From the NCBI GenBank assembly GCA_050303415.1, contig JBNLBS010000006.1:135411-199410 (forward strand): 64,000 nucleotides of DNA, in the 5' to 3' direction. Positions 44,274 to 53,975 of the stretch are shown in pieces. A model generated the notes under the pieces. It was given only the letters and a program-made list of their open reading frames with translations. It was not told the DNA's origin and did no database searches. Every line of letters begins with the position of its first letter. Position 1 is the first letter of the stretch. A program made the position numbers and the translations under genes. Source of the DNA: JBNLBS01 sp050303415. Its GTDB lineage: Bacteria > Pseudomonadota > Gammaproteobacteria > Methylococcales > Methylomonadaceae.

Positions 44274-45545
44274 ATGGCTTTATTACAATCTTTAATCACA
44301 AGAAAAAAACAGTCTTGTAATCTTCAAAGTGAACAAGTCACACTTGCCAAGCTAAAACAATTGATTCCAATTCGTAACCTGAGTGAAGAAAAACTACAAA
44401 CGTTTGCGTTAAACAACCAATCAGAAGTCTATGCAGCTGGAGAAATACTCTTTAGCATTAATGAGGCTATTGATTCTTCTATTTATCTTTTAAAAGGTAC
44501 TGTTTCATTATCCGATGCAGACGGCAAAATTATAGAGGTTGAGGCTTCCGGCGTTAAAGCAAAATTTCCGCTTACCAGTGGGATCAAGAATACAACCACC
44601 GCAACTGCGAAATCGGATATCAGTATCCTGCGCGTATCGCATAAAATCATGTCTATGAATTGCAAAAGACAGTCAATTCATGAACTGGTGATTCCTGAAC
44701 AACTGGCTCACAATGGCTTATTACAGAACTTTGCCCATCATTTTATTGAAGATGACATTGAGGTTCCTTCCTTACCTGTTATAGCCATGCGGCTACGCCA
44801 GGCCATGCAAAAAGACATAGGTATTGCCGAAGCAGTTGAAATAATACAACTTGACCCGGTCATTTCAGCAAAACTGATTGAAGTTGCCAATTGTCCTTTG
44901 TATCACGCGGCAAATCCTGCAAATACCCTTTTGGAAGCGGTCAAACGAATCGGTTTGAACGCCACACGCAGTCTAGTTATCAGTTTAAGCATAAAAAATG
45001 TATTTAGCGGTACAACGGTACAACTAAACAAATATTTAAATCAGCTATGGAAAAACAGTCTTCATTTGTCCTGTTTGTGTTATGAATTAGCCTTATTCAG
45101 CAAACAAAGAAATCCTGAAGAAGCCTTATTGGCAGGGCTGGTCTGTGATATTGGTATCGTGCCTTTTCTGCATTTTGTCTCAAAATTACCGGCAAAATAT
45201 TATACCGGAGAAGAAATCAAGGAAGCCATCCCGGTCGTAAGGGGCGCAGTTGGTGCTTCCTTATTAAGCCACTGGGGATTTTCTGAAGAATTTGTTCAAG
45301 TGCCACTGGCATCTGAAGACTGGCATCATTCTAACCAAGACACATTGACCTATTCCGATATTGTAATTTTATCCAAACTGCACAGCAAAATAGGCAGATC
45401 GGAAAAACTTGATCTGCCCATCATCACGTCAATTCCGGCAGCCAGTAAATTACATAAAGTCACCCTCTCGCCGGAAGATTCATTAAGCATTCTGCACGAT
45501 GCCAATGACAAAATTAATATAACAATGAAAGTTCTTGCCGGTTAG
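44274..45545 (+). CDS. Cyclic-nucleotide-binding-like and HDOD domain signalling protein
   Basis: The 423-residue protein combines an N-terminal cNMP-binding-like domain (about 25-125; NNQSEVYAAGEILFSINEAIDSSIYLLKG) with an HDOD domain (about 160-370). HDOD marks are VPSLPVIAMRLRQAMQKDIG, QLDPVISAKLIEVANCPLY, LEAVKRIGLNATRSLVIS and LLAGLVCDIG. HDOD domains are degenerate HD phosphohydrolases; the catalytic HD pair is not seen. The first domain resembles the N-terminal one of the protein at 37.2-38.7 kb (YLLAGKVSL there, YLLKGTVSL here). A regulatory or scaffolding role is inferred. It begins with an ATG after the inverted repeat upstream. Confidence 0.85.
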   Translation: MALLQSLITRKKQSCNLQSEQVTLAKLKQLIPIRNLSEEKLQTFALNNQSEVYAAGEILFSINEAIDSSIYLLKGTVSLSDADGKIIEVEASGVKAKFPLTSGIKNTTTATAKSDISILRVSHKIMSMNCKRQSIHELVIPEQLAHNGLLQNFAHHFIEDDIEVPSLPVIAMRLRQAMQKDIGIAEAVEIIQLDPVISAKLIEVANCPLYHAANPANTLLEAVKRIGLNATRSLVISLSIKNVFSGTTVQLNKYLNQLWKNSLHLSCLCYELALFSKQRNPEEALLAGLVCDIGIVPFLHFVSKLPAKYYTGEEIKEAIPVVRGAVGASLLSHWGFSEEFVQVPLASEDWHHSNQDTLTYSDIVILSKLHSKIGRSEKLDLPIITSIPAASKLHKVTLSPEDSLSILHDANDKINITMKVLAG

Positions 45546-45647
45546 GGCATCTGCCCGGGAAAAAATACTGTACTCATCAATACCAATCTACATTATGCAT
45601 TGTCCCTAATCATCTATGCACCTGTATGGGAGCATAGATAGCAGTGG

Positions 45648-46595
45648 TTAATACTGCTCCAGCTGTTGAATCCCATCCAGATACCATTTGGGCTGTACGC
45701 TGTTTTTGGGTTTGATGAAATGCCAGACTTCCCGGACCTGTTCCGCTTGAGCATCGGCTTCTTCACGCATAATACTGTCGAAAAGAACGACCGCTTCCAG
45801 TTCATTACCAATTTCTCTGACTTCCAGCAGTTCAGCATCCAGCTTAAGCACTTGGGTATGGTTTTCGCCACTCATTGCTTTCATTTGCTCCTGAATTTCG
45901 GCGAAAACTTTATCGGTAGTCAGCCCTCTGATTTCTGCCAGGTCTTTTTTATCCCAGGCATCCTGTAAGTTTTTAAAGGCTATTTTGGCGCCGGATAAGA
46001 AGGCGGGTTGATCAAAACCGGCTGGTATTTCAACCGGATCGGAAAAATCTGCATCCTGCTCCTGTGCCTGCCTGGCTTCAGCGTTAAAGCCAGACTTGTC
46101 TTTTTTGAACAGCATATCGGTATCAAAACCGGCTGACCTGTTTTGCTGCGTATCGTCTTGCATCGGGCTGTAGGATGATTGACTGCGCTGATAGGCCGGT
46201 TGTTGCACTTGACCGGCTTTGGCTGCAAACATTTTGTACAGCAGGAAGGCAATTCCGCCAAAGATAATCATATCCATAAAATTCAGGCCTTCAAATGCGC
46301 CGCCAAAGAACATGGCACCTAACAATCCGCCCAAAGCCAGACCACCCAGCATACCCATTAAACCGCCGCGTTTTGCCATGCTTTGTCTGGCTGCCTGGTT
46401 TTGTGTATAGGCCTGTTGTTGACTGGCGGTACGTGTTGTAGATGAACTGGAGCGCCTATAGGGTGAGCTATAGGTGGATTTACTGCCGAATGATCTTGCT
46501 CCCCCAAAACGCTTGGCTTCAGCATCTGAGATACCGCCCAAGCTTAATGAAATACCGATTACAAATGTTGCCAACAGGCCGATAGTTTTGTTCAT
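45648..46595 (-). CDS. Tim44-like domain membrane protein
   Basis: The 315-residue protein has a signal peptide or anchor (MNKTIGLLATFVIGISLSLG). A serine/arginine-rich stretch with FGGARSFGSKSTYSS follows, then a glycine- and alanine-rich membrane segment (about 78-122; GLMGMLGGLALGGLLGAMFF, IIFGGIAFLLYKMFA). The C-terminal Tim44-like domain (about 190-315) has AFLSGAKIAFKNLQDAWDKKD and WHFIKPKNSVQPKWYLDGIQQ. Bacterial members are envelope proteins of uncertain role. It is divergent from the efflux cluster. Confidence 0.9.
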   Translation of the reverse strand: MNKTIGLLATFVIGISLSLGGISDAEAKRFGGARSFGSKSTYSSPYRRSSSSTTRTASQQQAYTQNQAARQSMAKRGGLMGMLGGLALGGLLGAMFFGGAFEGLNFMDMIIFGGIAFLLYKMFAAKAGQVQQPAYQRSQSSYSPMQDDTQQNRSAGFDTDMLFKKDKSGFNAEARQAQEQDADFSDPVEIPAGFDQPAFLSGAKIAFKNLQDAWDKKDLAEIRGLTTDKVFAEIQEQMKAMSGENHTQVLKLDAELLEVREIGNELEAVVLFDSIMREEADAQAEQVREVWHFIKPKNSVQPKWYLDGIQQLEQY

Positions 46596-46665
46596 AGGAT
46601 GAATGTTTTTTAATTAAGTGTATAATCTGTTGCGAATTTTAGCTTTATAGCATAGCATTTATAAG

Positions 46666-47067
46666 ATGTTTATAGCACTCCGTAAATCCATAATCGTCTA
46701 TCTGGTGATACTGCAATTGGTAGCGCCGCTGGTGCACGCGCATACAAAAGCCGTGTCTCAGGATCTTGGTTTACATGTCCCCGGTTTGGAGCTATATGCC
46801 CCAGACCACAACCGGGCTAGCATTGAAGCGACAAATTATCAAACTCATGAACACGGGCTTTTGGTCGGTATTGATACCGGGCTGAAGCTTACGACGCTAT
46901 TTCTTGATGATAATAATGATGCTGTATTTGAACAAAAGTTCATTGTGCCGCAGCCCGAATTGTTGTGTTATGAAATAAATTTCTCCCCACAAACACGTCA
47001 ATTTATCCCCATAGTATTTTTACGTTCCCTTAGCCCCCGTGCGCCCCCTGCTCTAGTTCTGCTTTAA
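46666..47067 (+). CDS. Small exported hypothetical protein leading the metal efflux operon
   Basis: The 133-residue protein has a signal peptide (IIVYLVILQLVAPLVHAH). A short exported domain with LGLHVPGLELYAPD, HEHGLLVGIDTGLKLTTL and FLRSLSPRAPPALVLL follows. I do not recognise the family. Its position 82 bases before the czcC-type gene, on the same strand, suggests a metal-linked accessory protein, and its several histidines (HTKA, THEHG) would fit metal binding; both points are inference. Confidence 0.7.
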   Translation: MFIALRKSIIVYLVILQLVAPLVHAHTKAVSQDLGLHVPGLELYAPDHNRASIEATNYQTHEHGLLVGIDTGLKLTTLFLDDNNDAVFEQKFIVPQPELLCYEINFSPQTRQFIPIVFLRSLSPRAPPALVLL

Positions 47068-47149
47068 TTTTGCCTTTATTGGCGGTCATATTATTTCTTT
47101 TTACTAAAATATTCAGTAGCTGAATGCTACCTATTAGCGGAGTTGTACC

Positions 47150-48403
47150 ATGTATAACCTTAGCTCTATCCGATGTTGTGTACTAATACTGCTAGCTATT
47201 AGTTCACAAAGTTTTGCGGATACCAGCAGAATTGTTGATCATGTTGATCAAATTCAACCAGATCCTTCCTTAACCTTAACGGATGTTATTGAGTTAACTC
47301 AGAACAAACATCCCGATTCAGGCTGGCTGGCAGCGCTGGAAGAAGAGGCAACAGCAATCATGCTACGTAGTGAAAGCTGGTCTGCCGGCGCCCTACAGGC
47401 GGGGCTGTCTTATGAACAGGTGACCAGCGGTACCTTGCATATAGTCAATAGTAGTGTGGAAATGCCTTTATGGAATTGGGGTCAACAAGATGCTGAAGAA
47501 AGGCTGGCACACAATGCCCAATTAAACGCAGCCAAGCAGACTGCGGCTAATAAATTGCGTATTGCCGGTCTGGTCCGGCAAGCATTATGGCGGATGGCCC
47601 TGGAAGACGTGCGTTACCAACAGGCGGCCGGCGAGGTTGATATTTATCAAAAACTAATTACCAAAATCCAGCGCCGGGTTGAATTGGGTGATTTACCGAA
47701 AACCGATTTATTACTTGCCCAAAGTGAACTATTTACCAAACGTTCTGCTTTGATCGAAGCTGAAGCGGAATTAATGCATGCCCGAAAGTGGTATAACAAT
47801 ATTACGCAATTGAACAAGATGCCGGCACAATATCAGGAAGAGTTGGCGGATATGGCTGAAATTGAACAAAGCCATCCATTGTTACAGGCTATCAACAGCC
47901 AGATTCAGCGTAAACAGGCAGAACTTGATGCTCTTAAATCGGTTGGTTCAGGACAAAATGTTTTGTCACTGGGGGTCAACAGTGACCGAGGCAATAATGA
48001 TGAGCGCAGTAATAATACCGAAAGCTTTAATATTGGTATATCCATTCCTTTTGGCGGTTCCAAACATTTAGCTCCTCAGGTTGCTGCAGTTAACGTTGAA
48101 TTGAACAAATTGATCTCTGAGCGCCTGCAAATTATTCGTAATCTGGATTTGGCACATCACGAAGCCAGGCATAATCTTGAAGTTAATAAAGTGGCTTTAG
48201 CAACGGCCAATGAAGCCAAAGTGGTTGCCGAGCAGTTGCTTAAAATGACCCAGCTAAGTTTTTCCGTCGGTGAAATAAATTTAATGGATTTATTAAAGAT
48301 TCAGTCCAGAACCCAGCAGGCTATTTTACATGCCAAGGAACATTCGGTTATTTTTCAACGCGATAAAGCCCTGTATAACCAAGCCGTGGGGATGCTGCCA
48401 TGA
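47150..48403 (+). CDS. Outer-membrane channel of a metal RND efflux system, CzcC type
   Basis: The 417-residue protein has a signal peptide (about 1-25) and the TolC-like duplicated coiled-coil pattern (LTLTDVIELTQNKHPDSGWL, QRRVELGDLPKTDLLLAQSEL, LSFSVGEINLMDLLKIQSRTQQA). It would form the outer-membrane exit for metal ions. A Shine-Dalgarno GGAG precedes the ATG. It overlaps the next gene by 4 bases (ATGA), so the efflux genes are translated together. Confidence 0.88.
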   Translation: MYNLSSIRCCVLILLAISSQSFADTSRIVDHVDQIQPDPSLTLTDVIELTQNKHPDSGWLAALEEEATAIMLRSESWSAGALQAGLSYEQVTSGTLHIVNSSVEMPLWNWGQQDAEERLAHNAQLNAAKQTAANKLRIAGLVRQALWRMALEDVRYQQAAGEVDIYQKLITKIQRRVELGDLPKTDLLLAQSELFTKRSALIEAEAELMHARKWYNNITQLNKMPAQYQEELADMAEIEQSHPLLQAINSQIQRKQAELDALKSVGSGQNVLSLGVNSDRGNNDERSNNTESFNIGISIPFGGSKHLAPQVAAVNVELNKLISERLQIIRNLDLAHHEARHNLEVNKVALATANEAKVVAEQLLKMTQLSFSVGEINLMDLLKIQSRTQQAILHAKEHSVIFQRDKALYNQAVGMLP

Positions 48404-49497
48404 ATTCGATTAAACATTTATTTCTTATGCTGTTTTTGGTTATCGGCGTTGTTAATGCAGATGATAACCAGATTGAAATATCGCCTGAACAGCTTAATAG
48501 CCTGGGTGTACAATTAGGCCACCCCGAAGCAATTGAATATATTCCTCTGCTTTACGCACCGGCACATGTTGTTATTCCACCCGCTCAGGAATATATTTTA
48601 AGTGCGGCCCAGGCCGGTTTAATCAGCAAACTGAATGTTGCCGTTGGTGATGAAGTAACCAAGGGTGACATCCTGGCACAGATTAACAGCCCGGATTTAC
48701 TGGCTCTGCAAAGGCAGTATTTGAAAGCCAAATCCGAACAAAATTTAGCCTGGTCCGGCTATCAACGCGATAAAAAATTACACCAGGAAGGGGTTATTTC
48801 CTCCCGTCGCTGGCAGGAAACCAGCAGTCGTTATCGCACACTCGTCGCAGCTGCCAATGAAGCCAACCAGTTGTTGGAAATTGCCGGTATGTCTACAGAC
48901 AGTATTGAGCAATTGACCCAGACTAGAAAGCTTAGCAGTAGCTTAAATGTCACTGCGCCCATTAATGGAGTGGTCTTGGAACGTATGGTGGTGGCTGGTG
49001 AACGGGTCGATATGCTGGCGCCGTTATATCGTATTGCTAATCTGGATCAATTATGGCTGGAAGTCAATATTCCTCAGCAACGTTTAGCCCATATAAAAGT
49101 CGGAGACCTGGTCCAAATTGAAAACACCTCAGTGACTGCAAAAATCAGTTTACTGGGCCAAAGTGTTAACCCGGTTAATCAAACCGTTTTGGCTCGGGCG
49201 ATTATTGATGGTAAACAAACTGCAGCGCGTGCCGGTCAAAGCGTTAATATCAAAGTAATCCAACACAGTGAGCAGGCGGTTTATAAAGTGCCGAATTCCG
49301 CTGTTGCGCAAAAAGAAGGCGCTTCGTATATTTTTAAACGTACTCAATCCGGCTTTCAGGTTATACCTGTTAATGTGATTGGTAAAGAAGGCCGGGTATC
49401 CATTATCAGTGGACAGATTAAAGCTGATGAGGAAATTGCCGTTTCCGGCGCTGTTGCATTAAAAGCACACTGGATGGGGCTGGGGAGTGAAGAATAA
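48400..49497 (+). CDS. Periplasmic adaptor of the metal RND system, CzcB type
   Basis: The 365-residue adaptor has a signal peptide (about 1-20; LFLMLFLVIGVVNADD). The lipoyl halves are AAQAGLISKLNVAVGDEVTKGDILAQI and LNVTAPINGVVLERMVVAGERVD. A coiled-coil hairpin lies between them (about 105-165). LWLEVNIPQQRLAHIKVGD and the C-terminal barrel follow. It overlaps the CzcC-type gene by 4 bases and the RND pump by 1 base. Confidence 0.9.
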   Translation: MNSIKHLFLMLFLVIGVVNADDNQIEISPEQLNSLGVQLGHPEAIEYIPLLYAPAHVVIPPAQEYILSAAQAGLISKLNVAVGDEVTKGDILAQINSPDLLALQRQYLKAKSEQNLAWSGYQRDKKLHQEGVISSRRWQETSSRYRTLVAAANEANQLLEIAGMSTDSIEQLTQTRKLSSSLNVTAPINGVVLERMVVAGERVDMLAPLYRIANLDQLWLEVNIPQQRLAHIKVGDLVQIENTSVTAKISLLGQSVNPVNQTVLARAIIDGKQTAARAGQSVNIKVIQHSEQAVYKVPNSAVAQKEGASYIFKRTQSGFQVIPVNVIGKEGRVSIISGQIKADEEIAVSGAVALKAHWMGLGSEE

Positions 49498-52400
49498 TGA
49501 GAGCCTTGATTCGTTTTGCCCTGACCCAGCGGATTTTAATGCTGTTGCTGGTGTTACTGCTATGCGGCAGCGGTTATCTTGCATTTAAGAATATTCCCAT
49601 TGATGCTTTCCCTGAGGTTTCCCCCACTCAGGTAAAAGTTATTGTTAAAGCTCCCGGCATGACACCGGAAGAAGTGGAAGCGCGAATTACCGCACCGATT
49701 GAAGTTGAGTTATTAGGTATTCCACACCAGACTATGTTGAGGTCCCTGGCCAAATATGCCTTAACCGACATTACTGTCGATTTTGAGGAAGGCACCGATA
49801 TTTATTGGGCCAGACAACAGGTTGCCGAGCGCTTGAATACCCTTTGGGGAGACTTGCCCAAAGGCATTGACGGCGGTATTGCCCCGATGACCACGCCATT
49901 AGGTGAAATGTTTATGTTTTCCATTGAAGGTAGCGATTTATCGTTAATGGAGCGACGCAGTCTGCTGGACTGGGTGATCCGTCCGGCACTCAGAACTGTA
50001 CCCGGCGTAGCCGATGTTAACTCGCTTGGCGGACTGGTCAGAAGTTATGAAATCATCCCGGATAACGCCCGTCTGGCAGCTCGCAATATCAGTATCGACG
50101 AGTTGGTTCATGCTTTACAAAGCAATAACAGCAATGATGGTGCCGGTCGCCTTAATGAAGGTGAAGAAGCACTCATTGTACGGGTAGAAGGACGCATAAA
50201 TAACCTGGACGATATTCGCTCAACTGTAATTGAAACCAAAAACGGTATTCCAATTACCGTGGCCGATGTGGCGGATATAAAAATAGGTGCCTTAACCCGC
50301 TATGGTGCAGTCAGCAAAAATGGTCAGGGTGAAGCGGCAACCGGTTTGGTGCTTAGCTTACGTGGAGCCAATGCCCGGCAAACTATTGCGGCTTTACAGC
50401 AAAAACTGAAGGAAATTAAAGCCGGTTTTCCTCCCGGTGTGAAACTGAATGTGTTCTATAACCGTGGCGATTTAGTCGATAAAGCCATTAATACGGTGAC
50501 GGAAGCACTGGTGGCGGCCATTGTTTTAGTCGTGATTCTGCTGGTTTTATTTTTAGGCAATTTACGCGCCGCCATTACTGTCGCCATGTCATTGCCATTT
50601 TCTGCATTATTCACCTTTTTAATGATGGAATATATGGGCATGTCGGCCAACCTGATGAGTTTGGGCGGGCTCGCTATCGCCATCGGTATGCTGGTGGATG
50701 CCTCGGTGGTTATTGTGGAAAACTGTATCACCCTGTTTGCCAATAAAGAAAAGGCACAACGGCTGCCCCGCCTGCACTTGATTTACCGTGCTACCAGTGA
50801 AGTGGCGGCACCGGTGGTTTCAGGCACGCTGATTATTATTATCGTATTTTTACCGCTGTTAACCTTACAGGGTTTGGAAGGAAAGCTATTTTCCCCGGTG
50901 GCACTGACCATTGTCTTTGCATTGGCCGGCTCCCTGCTATTATCACTCACCGTTATCCCGGTGATCGCCTCTTATTTCCTTAAAGAGGTAGCCGATGAAG
51001 AGCCTTGGCTGCCGCGTAAGTTGCAAAGCTTTTATCACCCACTGTTATTATGGTGTATTGATAACAGCAAAAAGGTTTTTACCGCGGCTGGCGTACTTTT
51101 ACTGGTAACCATTTTATTATTTACCCAGATAGGCAGTACCTTTATGCCGACATTGGATGAAGGCGATATTATTGTCCAACTGGAAAAACTACCATCGATT
51201 ACCCTTAAAGATTCGGTGGCATTGGATGGTCAGGTACAAAAGAATCTGCTGAAAAATATTCCGGAAATTACCAAGGTGGTCTCCAGAGTCGGAACCGATG
51301 AACTGGGGCTGGACCCCATGAGTTTGAACGATACCGATTCGTTTCTGGTACTGAAACCCAAAGACCAGTGGCGCATGGAAAGCAAGGATGAACTGATTGA
51401 GGAAATCCGTAAATTGATGGCGCAAACGCCGGGCATCGCCTTTGGTTTTACCCAACCGATCGAGATGCGGGTATCGGAAATGTTAACCGGCACCCGGGGT
51501 GATGTCGCGGTTAAAATTTTCGGTCGTGAACTGTCTGTTCTTAATGAAAAAGCCGGGCAGGTTGCCAGTGTTTTAAAAAGCATAGACGGCGCAACCGATG
51601 TCTTTGCCAGCCAAAAAGAAGGCATGCAGTTTCTGCAATTAACCGTTAATCGTCTGGCAGCCGGTCGTTTGGGCTTGAACAGCGATGATATTGAAACCCT
51701 GTTAAGAGCGCAAATTGAAGGCCTAAAACTGGGCATTGTGCAGGAAGGTATAAAACGTACACCGTTAATTCTGCGCGGCATCGGAGATCTGGCCAGCTTT
51801 GAAAACCTGCAAATCAGCCTCCCCAATGGCGATCATGTACCGATTACCACCGTGGCAAACATCAAGCGGGTTGAGGGCGTCGTCTCTGTGGACAGAGAAC
51901 GCGGGCAACGTTTTATTGTCGTGCGCAGCAATGTTCAGGGCAGGGATCTGGTCGGTTTTGTTGATGAAGCCAGACAGGCCGTAGCCGACCAAATTGATTT
52001 TCCAACCGGCTATTATGTTGAATTTGGCGGTCAATTTGAAAACCAGCAACGGGCTGCCGCTCGATTAAGCCTAGTGGTACCTATTTCTCTGGGGCTGATC
52101 TTTTTGCTGTTATTTTCCACCTTCCGTTCCGTGCGTCAGGCAACATTGGTCATTTCCAATATTCCTCTGGCCATGGTCGGTGGCGTACTGGCGTTGTGGA
52201 TGTCCGGGGAGTATTTGTCGGTCCCCGCTTCCGTCGGCTTTATTGCCTTACTGGGTATCTCCGTACCTAACAGCGTGGTGCTGGTCAGCTATTTTAATCA
52301 GTTACGCGTCACCGGTATGGATATGGGCAAAGTCATTGTCGAAGGTTCTTTACGGCGCTTGCGTCCGGTACTAATGACTGCCAGCCTGACAGCCTTTGGT

Positions 52401-52565
52401 CTGATTCCCATGCTGTTTGCCAGCGGCCCCGGTTCGGAAATTCAACGCCCCTTGGCCATTGTTGTTATTGGTGGTCTGGTCTCATCGACCTTTTTAACGC
52501 TAATCCTTCTGCCTATCATCTATAAACTATACGGTGAGGCAGCAACAGAGCAGGTTAAGTCATGA
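49497..52565 (+). CDS. Heavy-metal RND efflux pump, CzcA/CusA type
   Basis: The 1022-residue proton-driven inner-membrane pump is typical in length and helix pattern. Family marks are IPIDAFPEVSPTQVKVI (about 32-48), LRSLAKYALTDITVDFEEGTDIYWARQQV and FMPTLDEGDIIVQLEKLPSITLKDS. The TM4 motif reads LAIAIGMLVDASVVIVEN (D near residue 401). It lacks the DFG sequence of the zinc/cobalt CzcA type, so the cargo may be another metal such as copper, silver or nickel. Substrate cannot be fixed from the sequence. The start overlaps the adaptor stop (TAATG) and its end overlaps the DUF3240 gene by 4 bases. Confidence 0.93.
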   Translation: MRALIRFALTQRILMLLLVLLLCGSGYLAFKNIPIDAFPEVSPTQVKVIVKAPGMTPEEVEARITAPIEVELLGIPHQTMLRSLAKYALTDITVDFEEGTDIYWARQQVAERLNTLWGDLPKGIDGGIAPMTTPLGEMFMFSIEGSDLSLMERRSLLDWVIRPALRTVPGVADVNSLGGLVRSYEIIPDNARLAARNISIDELVHALQSNNSNDGAGRLNEGEEALIVRVEGRINNLDDIRSTVIETKNGIPITVADVADIKIGALTRYGAVSKNGQGEAATGLVLSLRGANARQTIAALQQKLKEIKAGFPPGVKLNVFYNRGDLVDKAINTVTEALVAAIVLVVILLVLFLGNLRAAITVAMSLPFSALFTFLMMEYMGMSANLMSLGGLAIAIGMLVDASVVIVENCITLFANKEKAQRLPRLHLIYRATSEVAAPVVSGTLIIIIVFLPLLTLQGLEGKLFSPVALTIVFALAGSLLLSLTVIPVIASYFLKEVADEEPWLPRKLQSFYHPLLLWCIDNSKKVFTAAGVLLLVTILLFTQIGSTFMPTLDEGDIIVQLEKLPSITLKDSVALDGQVQKNLLKNIPEITKVVSRVGTDELGLDPMSLNDTDSFLVLKPKDQWRMESKDELIEEIRKLMAQTPGIAFGFTQPIEMRVSEMLTGTRGDVAVKIFGRELSVLNEKAGQVASVLKSIDGATDVFASQKEGMQFLQLTVNRLAAGRLGLNSDDIETLLRAQIEGLKLGIVQEGIKRTPLILRGIGDLASFENLQISLPNGDHVPITTVANIKRVEGVVSVDRERGQRFIVVRSNVQGRDLVGFVDEARQAVADQIDFPTGYYVEFGGQFENQQRAAARLSLVVPISLGLIFLLLFSTFRSVRQATLVISNIPLAMVGGVLALWMSGEYLSVPASVGFIALLGISVPNSVVLVSYFNQLRVTGMDMGKVIVEGSLRRLRPVLMTASLTAFGLIPMLFASGPGSEIQRPLAIVVIGGLVSSTFLTLILLPIIYKLYGEAATEQVKS

Positions 52566-52864
52566 CTAAAGAAAATATACTCACCCTGAATGTACCTCCC
52601 AGCCTGGAAGAAGCGGTGGTGGATTGCCTGTTGACCTTTGAGTCGGAACAGGGGTTTACCAGTTATGCCGTAAATTCCCATCATCATATCAATGAGGGTT
52701 TGTCCGTGGCAGAACAGGTAAGCGGCCGGCAAAAGAAAATCCGTTTTCAAATGTATGTCGCCGAGGAAAATCTATCCGCATTACTCGGCAGATTAAAACA
52801 GGAATTTGCCGGAGTAGGGGTGCATTACTGGGTATTACCGGTACTTGAGGATGGTTATTTATAA
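52562..52864 (+). CDS. DUF3240 small protein of the metal efflux operon
   Basis: This 100-residue cytoplasmic protein has no membrane segment. The pattern LTLNVPPSLEEAVVDCLLTF, YAVNSHHHINEGLSVAEQVSG and LKQEFAGVGVHYWVLPVLEDG matches DUF3240, found at the end of CzcA-type operons. It has a PII-like ferredoxin fold in annotated relatives; the function is unknown. The HHH motif could bind metal. The ATG overlaps the RND pump stop by 4 bases. Confidence 0.88.
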   Translation: MTKENILTLNVPPSLEEAVVDCLLTFESEQGFTSYAVNSHHHINEGLSVAEQVSGRQKKIRFQMYVAEENLSALLGRLKQEFAGVGVHYWVLPVLEDGYL

Positions 52865-52884
52865 ATTACACTACCGTTATGAGT

Positions 52885-52914
52885 AAGGGCTGCTGTTTAT
52901 AGCCGCCCTTTTTA
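52885..52914 (+). terminator. Terminator after the metal efflux operon
   Basis: AAGGGC (52885-52890) pairs with GCCCTT (52905-52910), extended inward by GC/GC around one mismatch, and TTT follows. It lies 20 bases after the DUF3240 stop, just before the convergent Tsx-like gene. Confidence 0.75.
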
Positions 52915-52924
52915 ACAAGGTGAA

Positions 52925-53698
52925 TTAAAAAAAGCCAATCACCATAGCCTGAAATGCCGACTCATTCAGGCCTTCAATACCATATTTAGCAAACCAGTAG
53001 GAATATTCCGTACCGACATAAAGCGTATCGCTACGCCAGTTAAACAAATCGCCCACATCGTATAGCAATTGAGGTTGTGCCAACATACTGAAATTTTTAT
53101 TGGCATTGGTGTTACTGGTCCTAAAATCAACAAAGCCTCTAAATTTAAATTTTGCCGGACCAATATTAAACGGCAGACTCCAGACCGGGCTAAATTCCAT
53201 ACCATAGAGCCCACTGACATCATCATTTTTATAGGCTTTGATATCCAGACTTAAATAATCAAAATATTTATTAGCCAAATCCAATTGAACCCCGGCCAGA
53301 TATGCCTTAAATGAATCCGCTTCCGGCCGATTGCTGATATTAATTCCCGCTACCAAGGAAATGTCTTTAACCGGACCAAAGGACAAATCCCGACCGGTAA
53401 TTTTATTTAAACTTAGATAAGAATAAACCTCGGCATAAACTTCCGTTCCTTGGTTGTTGTACAGATCAACAAAGAAAAAGTTGCTGCCGTATTTCCAACC
53501 ATGAATATGTTCTACCGTCATCGTCTGACGCTGCTGTTCGGCCAACTCAAAGTTATCGCCATAAAGTGCCTGAACATTGGTTGCGCTCCAATCAAAAGCC
53601 GACACCGACGCTGTACTCATAAAAAAAATAAATAAACTGATAACAACCTTATTGTGCAGTAAAACTGAAAAAAAAGGGGATTTTGAAAATTGTGGCAT
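52925..53698 (-). CDS. Tsx-like outer-membrane channel protein
   Basis: The likely protein of about 257 residues starts at the ATG at 53698; the frame runs up to a TTG at 53725. A signal peptide follows (VVISLFIFFMSTASVSA). The mature beta-barrel has FDWSATNVQALYGDNFEL, WKYGSNFFFVDLYNN and FGPVKDISLVAGINISN, resembling the nucleoside channel Tsx family, and ends in Phe as outer-membrane barrels do. The transported molecule is unknown. It is convergent with the metal efflux operon and divergent from the subtilase. Confidence 0.82.
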   Translation of the reverse strand: MPQFSKSPFFSVLLHNKVVISLFIFFMSTASVSAFDWSATNVQALYGDNFELAEQQRQTMTVEHIHGWKYGSNFFFVDLYNNQGTEVYAEVYSYLSLNKITGRDLSFGPVKDISLVAGINISNRPEADSFKAYLAGVQLDLANKYFDYLSLDIKAYKNDDVSGLYGMEFSPVWSLPFNIGPAKFKFRGFVDFRTSNTNANKNFSMLAQPQLLYDVGDLFNWRSDTLYVGTEYSYWFAKYGIEGLNESAFQAMVIGFF

Positions 53699-53975
53699 CG
53701 GTAAACAAGTATTGAGAAGAAACAAGATTTTTACATGAATTGTACCATTATATATTTACCCACTACTGCTTATATTTATGTCTTAAAATTATTTTTTAAT
53801 CAATAAGATAAGTTTAATTACTGATTGTTGTATCGGTTAATAACAGTTAGAGTGGAGCGAAGCATATTATTTTGTCTGTTAGGATGTTTCACGGAAACTG
53901 TGTTTTCTATAGTGATTATGTTTAAGACTTTCTCTTAAATTCTTATCCCAAACCGTTGACAATGGAGGTGTAATC

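Noticed and set aside
51230..51826. 198-residue minus-strand frame inside the RND pump gene
   Set aside because: It is antisense to a well-supported coding sequence, with basic, proline-rich composition typical of a shadow frame.
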